NCBI GenBank assembly: GCA_031310005.1
Contig: CM062387.1
Location: 1,798,001 to 1,862,000, forward strand
Source of the DNA: Dactylellina haptotyla
Taxonomy: Eukaryota > Ascomycota > Orbiliomycetes > Orbiliales > Orbiliaceae
Reading direction: 5' to 3'
Length of the DNA stretch: 64,000 nucleotides
Shown here: piece after piece, positions 57,162 through 64,000 of the stretch
Position numbering within the stretch: the stretch's first letter is position 1
Layout of the letters: each line of letters opens with the position of its first letter
Program-made: the position numbers and the translations under genes
Notes under the pieces: model-generated
The model's input: the letters and a program-made list of their open reading frames with translations, nothing else
The model's database searches: none
What the model was told of the DNA's origin: nothing

Positions 57162-58525
57162 TGTTGCTGATAAATTGAAATTTGTTTCTTGGAAGAGAAA
57201 GAAAAGAGAGTGACAGGATAACGAGTTTGTTATTAGTATCCTGTGAATCTTACAATTGATGGTTGAGATATTGATTGTGGATGCAGAAGGAAGTTTCCCT
57301 CTAGAGTTGAAGCTGTATATTTATACACGAGCTCGTGACATTAAATTTACCGTTATCATAGAGCACTTACTAGATTTGAAATTTTCATGACATCGTAGCA
57401 TTTACAGCTATAGATAGTTCGATTATTGTATCAGATGTATCATTTTTCAAGCTCGGACCTCTTTTTTCTGCGCAAACCAGGTCAAAATGAATATTCTGTT
57501 GAGGACTGAAACTATAGCACCACTGGAGATTAGAGGTTCAGTGAACATCTAAACTGCAGTCGGCAGGAGGCGTTGCTTTACCTACCAACGCTAAATATTT
57601 TAGCCCGGTTCAATTCTGCCCAAAACTGTCTGAACCATGAGACTCTAAACAAGCTAACGCTGAAGACTAACCAAACTCAACTTGACTAACTTCCATAGAT
57701 GAACTTTCATAATTGCGACGTCTGCGATACTCAGCTAAATTTCGTCTGATCTCAAAACTACGATTATTTTGCTCAACAGAAACAAAATGAAAGAAAAGAA
57801 CTTTCGAGACGTCGCCAAGCCGCAAGTTGGCTCAAGTGGCGTAATACAAACGCCTCTTAGTCCCGGGGATTTTTCATGGATATAGACAACAGCACACAAG
57901 GGATTCCGGAAGTCGGAAATTTTAGTTGGTTCAGAACGCAGGAGAGACATAAATCTTACATCGGCCAGATTTGCTCGGACTTTTCGGTTCCGCTTCATTC
58001 CAAAATTAAGATGAATAAAAGATATCTCGAGATGTTGTCAAGTCGCAAATGAACTCAGGTGCAACACTAAAATTGAGCTGCCAAAAAGTGAGTTCAGAAT
58101 ATAGGTGCCAAGTCTGATACGTATACGTAAGAAGAATATTCGCACTCCCGAATTCCAAGAAAAATGTTTCGCAAATAGAACGCAGATTTGGAGGCCGAAC
58201 TGACAAGATACAAGAAAGAAGATAGGTCGACACGGGCGCGTTGTCGCCATTGTCAGGCTCGCTGAAAGAATGAAGTAATTAAACGCCAATCAAGAAAAAC
58301 ATATTGAGTTGGTAGGTTAAGGATCGTATTAAATAGCTTCTAAAGCAGAATATAAGCCTGATAGATTGCTAGGTAAAATCGCCCGCGTTGACACCGAGAT
58401 CTCACCGTGATCGAAATTGGTACTTCCTAACGAGAAAAATTAAGTAAGGGATCGATTAATTATAAATCGTAATCGAATATGAGATATGTTTTTGTCGCCA
58501 TTATCGCTCCTGGCTAACCTATCTA
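57162..58525. other. Intergenic, 1.4 kb, with a diverged duplication
   Basis: Holds the promoter of the small secreted gene and two related 40-nt blocks at about 57801-57840 and 58023-58063 differing mostly by transitions. Short minus frames over these blocks do not look like genes. Confidence 0.45.
57318..57325 (-). promoter_or_regulatory. TATA box-like element of the small secreted gene
   Basis: TATAAATA on the minus strand lies about 157 nt upstream of the ATG at 57161. Confidence 0.45.
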
Positions 58526-59656
58526 CTAACTATGATCATATGGAAATGGCGTTGATGACTGGAAAGCATTCCGTATCATCTTCACAAATATTCTAACAAA
58601 TAAAACCACCAAACACCAGACAACAACTATCAAAATGAACCCAACAATCACAACAGTCATAACCAGCATATCTGGATGCCCGGTAAACGTCAAAAACATC
58701 GCGAGCATGAAGAACCCCAGACCCATACACTGCCCCGCACCAGTTTTATTAAACGCCACTCCCCAGTTTGGTATCTGTGCACTGTGGAGAGTACCATACG
58801 TTTTTGATAACGCCATAGGTCCTAGAACCGCTGGCGGTACACTGACTATAATCGCTAGGATCCAAAAATACTTAAACGCAATCTTGTATTTTCCAACACA
58901 AACCATCACGATACAGGCGACATTGAACGCCATAACCGTGATAGCGAATGCAGCCGCGGCCGTCCACATCTGGACAATTTGTCGGTACTTTATAGAGTCC
59001 AACGCGGTTGATCTTATAGTACCATTGCCATTTTGAAGGGTACCGTACGGGAGGAACAGTGGCTGCACAAATTCCTTGCTACATTCTTTCGTGTATTTAG
59101 TATAGTCCGTACTATTATTATCGTAGATATTGCATAATCCCGAGAATCCAATGTACAAATATCGTGGTTGATCAATCTGCTCGGTTAGAGGGTTGACGCC
59201 GGAGTAGTCTGTGGCTTCGTAACATTCGTGTGTGTGTAAATCTCTATGTGGATTCGATCAGTGATATTCTTTATAAAATTACGTAGAAGGTCTGGAACAT
59301 ACGTATATTTGAACGAAGGGTGAAGATCAATCGATATCATTCCAAAAACCGTAGTTGAAGGGTACACGTTCCCGAGTAATACTAAGAGGACAAATACGAA
59401 GGAGGCTATGGTTTTATATAGTTTCAGCAACTCTACTCTTCACACATTATATAATATTAGAAAGAATATGCGCACCTAAATTCGCGAGGCAAAACCACGC
59501 CATGCCAAGGGGCCCTCTCGTAAATTTCAAATAGATATTGAAAACCGCATCTCCAACAAAATATTTGATGATTTTAAAGATCTGGCGGTCTCGTTCCACC
59601 GGATAGGAATCAATATTGTGTGCAGCGATTTGAACTTCGGATTCAAACTTGGCCAT
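58526..59656 (-). CDS. Multi-pass membrane protein, three exons
   Basis: Exons 59656-59476, 59432-59283 and 59241-58526 join over two very short introns (43 nt with GTGCGC and a CTAAT branch; 41 nt with GTAATT, ACTGAT and AGAG), both phase 1, giving 348 aa. Exon 2 has a strong membrane helix (IASFVFVLLVLLGNVYP). An extracellular loop with Cys and N-glycosylation sites follows (HECYEATDY, LCNIYDNNST, KECSKEF). Exon 3 has four more helices (AAAAFAITVMAFNVACIVMV, FWILAIIVSVPPAVLGPMAL, a GLGFFMLAMFLTF helix and VVIVGFILIVVVWCLVVLFV). Possibly five membrane spans. The family is not recognised. The second acceptor was chosen mainly for frame. Confidence 0.7.
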
Positions 59657-59879
59657 TTTGAACGCAAACGTTGAAGTCTGAGATAAGACTTCAAGTACTT
59701 GACGGATAGAATTGTCGAGTTGGATATTTTTAAGTATTCAATGTTCTGAAAGAGTGGCCTGCCTGAGCTTTTGATACAATGCGATTATCTTACTGATGCA
59801 GCTGAGTCGTAGGCCATATCCATAAAGATACACTGTTGACTTTATACACTTACTAACTGACATCAACCTCAACATCGAC

Positions 59880-60349
59880 CTACCCCGCCTTACTCACTTC
59901 AATGAAACCCCGAGGTTGAACCCTCAAATCGTAGATACGATTGAAGAGGTCCCACTTTTGCAGCCAAAAATATTCCTTGGCTTGAGATCTCAAACAGTAA
60001 ACCCTAGTTGAAAAAAGTTCAAAGTCGAAATCAGTTAATTTTTACCGAGATATCCGTCTGCATTAGGGTGAAGACGTACCTGATAGTAGGTAACCCACGG
60101 GCTCTGATTGCTCGAACCCCCTAGAGCCAAGACGCGGGATGTCTATGGAGTATAAACGTAAACATCGTCTAGGCCAGGAACATAGGTGCCACAAACACGG
60201 CATTGAAAATTTTTCCTGGGATTAGAGCAGCGGCATCTGTGCTCAAGCATACCCCTCGCGAGGCTAGCTAGTTTTTCTGCAAACTTATGAGTGCAAGTGA
60301 GGCAGACATACGGAGCAATGTACACAGAATTCAGATGCCAAGTATGCAT
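59880..60349 (-). CDS. Small Cys-rich protein, three exons
   Basis: Exons 60349-60164, 60120-60080 and 60003-59880 join in frame to give 116 aa. Intron 2 (60079-60004) is good: GTACGT donor, AACTGAT branch, ACTAG acceptor, phase 2. Intron 1 (60163-60121, 43 nt) has a weaker GTTTAC donor. Exon 1 has CLTC, CRC and CRVCGTY, spaced like a small zinc-binding module. The last exons read as real protein (RGLPTIRVYCLRSQAKEYFW, LQKWDLFNRIYDLRVQP) and end in a stop. The family is not recognised. No signal peptide. Each exon is far too short to stand out alone. Confidence 0.55.
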
Positions 60350-61278
60350 CCCGCAAGGTACCTTATATTGCTACCATTTATTTCTTCAGCCTCAAGTTCC
60401 GAATAACTGCACGAGATCTAACTTGCGAAAATAAATTAGATTGAAGAAACTATCTTTAGAGCTTTAGAGTTTATCCACTCATGTCCCGAGAATAAAATTT
60501 GAAACATTGCCGGTACCAGTTTTGACATTGGATCAGGCCTGCTGTAGCAACGCATCTGCGGGATCTGGCATGTCTGCATTAGGCCCCAGCCAATTTCGGC
60601 TCTTGGCGTCGCTTGAAAGCAGGGCTTTACTGGTAGCTGGGGTGGGAATTTAGCCGCTGTTGTGAAACTTCACAATAGCAAAGCGGACAATTGTACAAGT
60701 TGTTGATATCAAGAGAGGTTGATCAAGGATTCTTCAATTCTCGGTTCAGTGATAAATACTATAGATTTGTCTATATACCAAGATGCTGCTATCAGTCGGT
60801 GATACGGGGCCGGTATTGAATTCTAATTTGCCAATAATCTGTGTTGTGGTCGATGCGGTCAACGCACGCAAGCCATTCAGATAGCAGGAATTGAGTTAGC
60901 CGCTGTAGAATTTCAGATTTGCACAAGTATCTCGGAAAATCACATATGAGGCTGTGTATAGGGCGGCATCGGATTCATGCTCTTGACTCCATTAGCAAAC
61001 GGTGCGCTTTGCGTAAGAATTTGCAATCTATCGCTTTGCTACATTTCCGAATTTGTTGTTCAATGGCCTATTTGGGCAATGAGCTGAATCTGCAATATTT
61101 GTGATATCAATGGCGGTTTCCATAGATATCTAGATTTACCACTGGATCTGCTTTTGTGCTGGCCCTGTGTTGTTTGGTTTGGTTCGAGACTACGAGATCA
61201 CACTAGATTATGTTCGAGCAACGGCTTTATATGATAATAAAAAAAAATTATTGAGTTGGAAACATCTACAATAGAACA
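60350..61278. other. Intergenic
   Basis: About 930 nt between the small Cys-rich gene and the 3' end of the Cys-repeat gene. A 61-codon plus frame (60919-61104) is unsupported. Confidence 0.45.
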
Positions 61279-63954
61279 CTACGACGCAACTCCATTACAC
61301 GGAATGCCGCTGCAAAACGTCAACGGGTCCAACCAGCATTTATATGAGCTGATCCTGTCGTTGAAATACGAGTTCTTCCCTTGTAAATCCCAACTGTTCG
61401 CGCCGACATTATTGTCAGAATTGCCGTATAAACTGGCACCGCCGCAATTGCTATTCCTATTATAATTGTTAGCTTAGCTTCACGAATGCAATAATAGCTA
61501 TACTTACTCGTAAAACGAGCACCGAATAACCCAGGCGTAAATACCAATCGAACTGATAACATCGTTCCAATCGGACGGTAAGTTGGCTATAGTTAAATAA
61601 CACCCGTTAGCTCCTATTCACATACTCGGTAAATATAAGAAAAAAAGGTAAGAGAATACTTACTACACTCGTTATCGTTAGACGTCAACGTCAAACGTCC
61701 ACCTGTGGAACCAGCATCCCGATCGACCACACCCCAATTAGACCTATAATAACACCCGCACCCCGCGTACTTGCCATGACACCGCCACACGCCGTCACTA
61801 TCTCTGTTACCCGCGCATCCGTTGTTGAAGCAACTCTGTCGGGCGCCGCAAGTGTTCGACGTCGGATTACATTTACACCCGATGAAATTGCCCGTACACC
61901 GCGCGATACCAGAATCACCGTCCCATTTACCATTACACCCGTTCGTATCGCACCCCTGCGGATTACCGCAGGTGCCGTCGGTAGGGTTACAATTACATGG
62001 TGCATACCAGTTCGTGCACTGCGGGTATGGATTGTTACCTAGGAACTTGCCGGCGCAATTACCGCTGTCGCAGCTCGCGCGATTACCGCAGGTACCGCCG
62101 CTACCTTGGGTGGGTGTGCACCCGCAGCCGGCGTATTTGCCTTTACACGTAGCTTTGCCGTTTGAATCGAAGGATCCAGCGCATCCACCAGTGTCGCAGG
62201 ATTGCGGATTGCCGCAGGTATTCGCAGTCGGGTTGCAGCGACAACTGGCGTATTTACCTTTACACGTTGCGAACCCGTCGGAATCAAAGGTACCCGCGCA
62301 ACCGCCAGTATCACAGCCCTGGGGGTTGCCGCAGGTGTTACTGGTGGGATTGCACCCGCAGGTGGCGTATTTGCCTTTACACGTCGCTTTGCCGTCGGAG
62401 TCGAAGGTACCCGCGCAACCGCCTGTATCGCAACCTTGCGGGTTTCCGCACGTATTCGCGGTGGGATTGCAGCCGCAAGTTGCATATTTACCTTTACATG
62501 TGGCCTTGCCGTCTGAGTTGAAGGTGCCGGCGCAACCACCTGTATCGCAACCCTGGGGATTACCACAGGTGTTCGCGGTGGGATTGCAACCGCAAGTTGC
62601 GTATTTACCTTTACACGTCGCTTTACCATCAGAGTCAAAAGTACCCGCGCAGCCACCGGTGTCGCAACCCTGAGGATTACCGCAAGTGTTACTGGTAGGA
62701 TTGCAGCCGCAAGTGGCATAGTTACCCTTGCAAGTAGCTTTACCGTCTGAATCGAAGGTACCAGCACAACCGCCAGTATCACAACCCTGCGGGTTACCGC
62801 AGGTGTTGGAAGTGGGATTACATGCGCAGGTAGCGTAGTTACCCTTACATGTGGCCTTGCCGTTGGAATCAAAAGTACCCGCACACCCGCCTGCATCGCA
62901 GGACGCGGCAGTTCCGCAGGTGTTGGATGTGGGGGTACACGCGCAAGTGGCATATTTACCCTTACAGGTGGCTTTGCCGTTAGAATCGAACGTTCCAGCG
63001 CATCCGCCTGCATCGCAAGACGCGGCGGCTCCGCAGGTGTTAGACGTGGGATTGCAAGGGCATGTGGCATATGCGGCCTTGCAAGTAGCTTTACCGTCCG
63101 AGTCGAATGTGCCCGCGCACCCACCGGCATCACAGGACGCGGGTGTTCCGCACATAGCAGAGGTTGGTGTGCAATTGCATCCTGCGCCGTAGGTCTTGCA
63201 AGTAGCGCTTCCGTCACTGTTGAAGCTACCGTTACAGTTGTTGGCACCACATGATTGTGAAGGACAGGTGTATCCGGGCGTATTCTTGGAGGGGATACAG
63301 TCACAGCCGGCTTGGGCTGTAGACTTGCAAGTGGGATTACCACTAGTGACGGTACCCGAGCAGCCACTAGCCTCGCACGAGGGCGGCGAGCTTGGGCAGA
63401 CCACGGGAGGCGTGGTTGTCGTTGTGCTCGTCGTTGTAGTTTTGGTGGTAGCTATGATAATCGCATGTTATTTCCTCGCTATACATAGAGGACTTGTATG
63501 ACCATAAAAGATGGACTTACTGGTAGTAGTCGGGGCTGTCGTCGTAACTTGGGTAGTTGTCGTTACTTGGGTAGTCGTCGGGGTCGTAGTAGTCCTGAAT
63601 AAAATGTTAGCCACGGTCCCAATTAATTCATCAAAATACGGTCTCGCAATAAGATAATTACCTTGTGGTAGTCGTTGTAGTCTGCGTAGTCGTTGTCTGC
63701 GTTGTGGTCGTTGTTGTGGTGGTTGTGGCCGGGATGATACCGACGAAGACCGAGTCCGGAAATGCGAAGAAGGGAACGGGACCCGGATCGGGATACAGAG
63801 CAGGACATAGCTCTTGACCTCTCTTCATCAAGTTGTATCCCATCCCATTGAGCGCCTTGCCCTGGAAAGGGACAGCCAGAACGCTAGAGACAGACAAGCA
63901 GAGGAGGAGGAGACTGGAAGCCCAAAAGGCATTCATCTTACCGTTCGCAGCCAT
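61279..63954 (-). CDS. Secreted Cys-rich tandem-repeat protein with C-terminal betagamma-crystallin domain
   Basis: Five exons (63954-63662, 63594-63521, 63451-61664, 61586-61508, 61456-61279) with good introns (GTAATT, GTAAGT, GTAAGT, GTAAGT; GCTAAC branches in three of four) give 803 aa. The signal peptide (FWASSLLLLCLSVSSVLA) is followed by a KR site, a Thr-rich linker likely to be O-glycosylated, and about 13 repeats of about 39 residues with six Cys (pattern CNPT-x3-C-x5-C-x4-C-x11-C-x6-C). The last three exons complete a betagamma-crystallin domain. Its two calcium-motif signatures, WNDVISS and FNDRISS, fit N/D-N/D-x-x-S/T-S, with GGRLTLTS and CSFYENSNCGGASLY strands. Probably extracellular or wall-linked and disulfide-rich. 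Calcium binding is inferred. Function unknown. Confidence 0.85.
61900..63190 (-). repeat. Coding tandem repeat, about 117 bp per unit
   Basis: Roughly 13 units within exon 3 of the gene above. Units in the middle (about 62160-62830) are nearly identical at the protein level, while the outer units diverge, including one longer unit near 62000-62110. Third-codon positions differ between units more than amino acids do. Confidence 0.85.
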
Positions 63955-64000
63955 TGTGACAGTCGAATGGAGTCTCTGCGACTTGCCAGATGAGAAGAAA

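Noticed and set aside
61822-63367. Long plus- and minus-strand frames over the Cys repeat
   Set aside because: They are shadows of the 117-bp coding repeat, whose unit length is a multiple of three and keeps other frames open.
1-64000. CRISPR arrays, rRNA genes, complete transposons, LTRs or telomeric repeats
   Set aside because: No regularly spaced repeats, rRNA sequence, inverted terminal repeats, reverse transcriptase or TTAGGG arrays were seen on either strand.

Overview
The window is nuclear DNA of a filamentous ascomycete (Pezizomycotina; a Leotiomycete such as a helotialean fungus is my guess, not proven). The reasons are short introns (about 41-190 nt) with GT...CTAAC...AG signals, fungal protein families, F-box and BTB adaptor genes in large numbers, small secreted proteins with Kex2-type sites, and no bacterial operon or viral structure.

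Layout. 1-14.4 kb: an F-box gene with an acidic tail, a secreted Cys-rich protein, a stand-alone RNase H1-like protein, a low-complexity protein, an F-box/Cys-rich protein and a coiled-coil membrane protein. 15-23.5 kb: a multi-pass membrane gene broken by a frameshift, a tiny split-exon leucine-zipper protein, a protein kinase and two unknown proteins. 23.7-41.3 kb: seven BTB/POZ genes (two on the minus strand, then five tandem on the plus strand), all with a phase-2 intron just before the BTB fold. Between them lie a membrane-anchored unknown, an ankyrin protein with a membrane insert, and a four-exon gene resembling fungal regulators. 42-57 kb: an intron-containing tRNA-Gly, a thioredoxin, a secreted subtilase, two related F-box genes (one with a frame break), a gag-like protein, a five-exon protein with an internal ubiquitin-like domain ending LRIRGG, two BTB or BTB-like genes, an F-box gene and a small secreted protein. 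58.5-64 kb: a multi-pass membrane protein, a small Cys-rich three-exon gene, and a large secreted protein made of about 13 Cys-rich repeats followed by a betagamma-crystallin domain.

Many ORFs needed splicing to make sense. I rebuilt exon joins by matching donor, branch and acceptor signals with reading-frame phase; each join is inference from sequence and has not been tested against RNA. The main theme is a high density of likely cullin-RING ligase substrate adaptors (5 F-box genes, 8 BTB genes and one BTB-like gene) plus a ubiquitin-like protein. The most unusual single gene is the Cys-repeat/betagamma-crystallin protein at 61279-63954.
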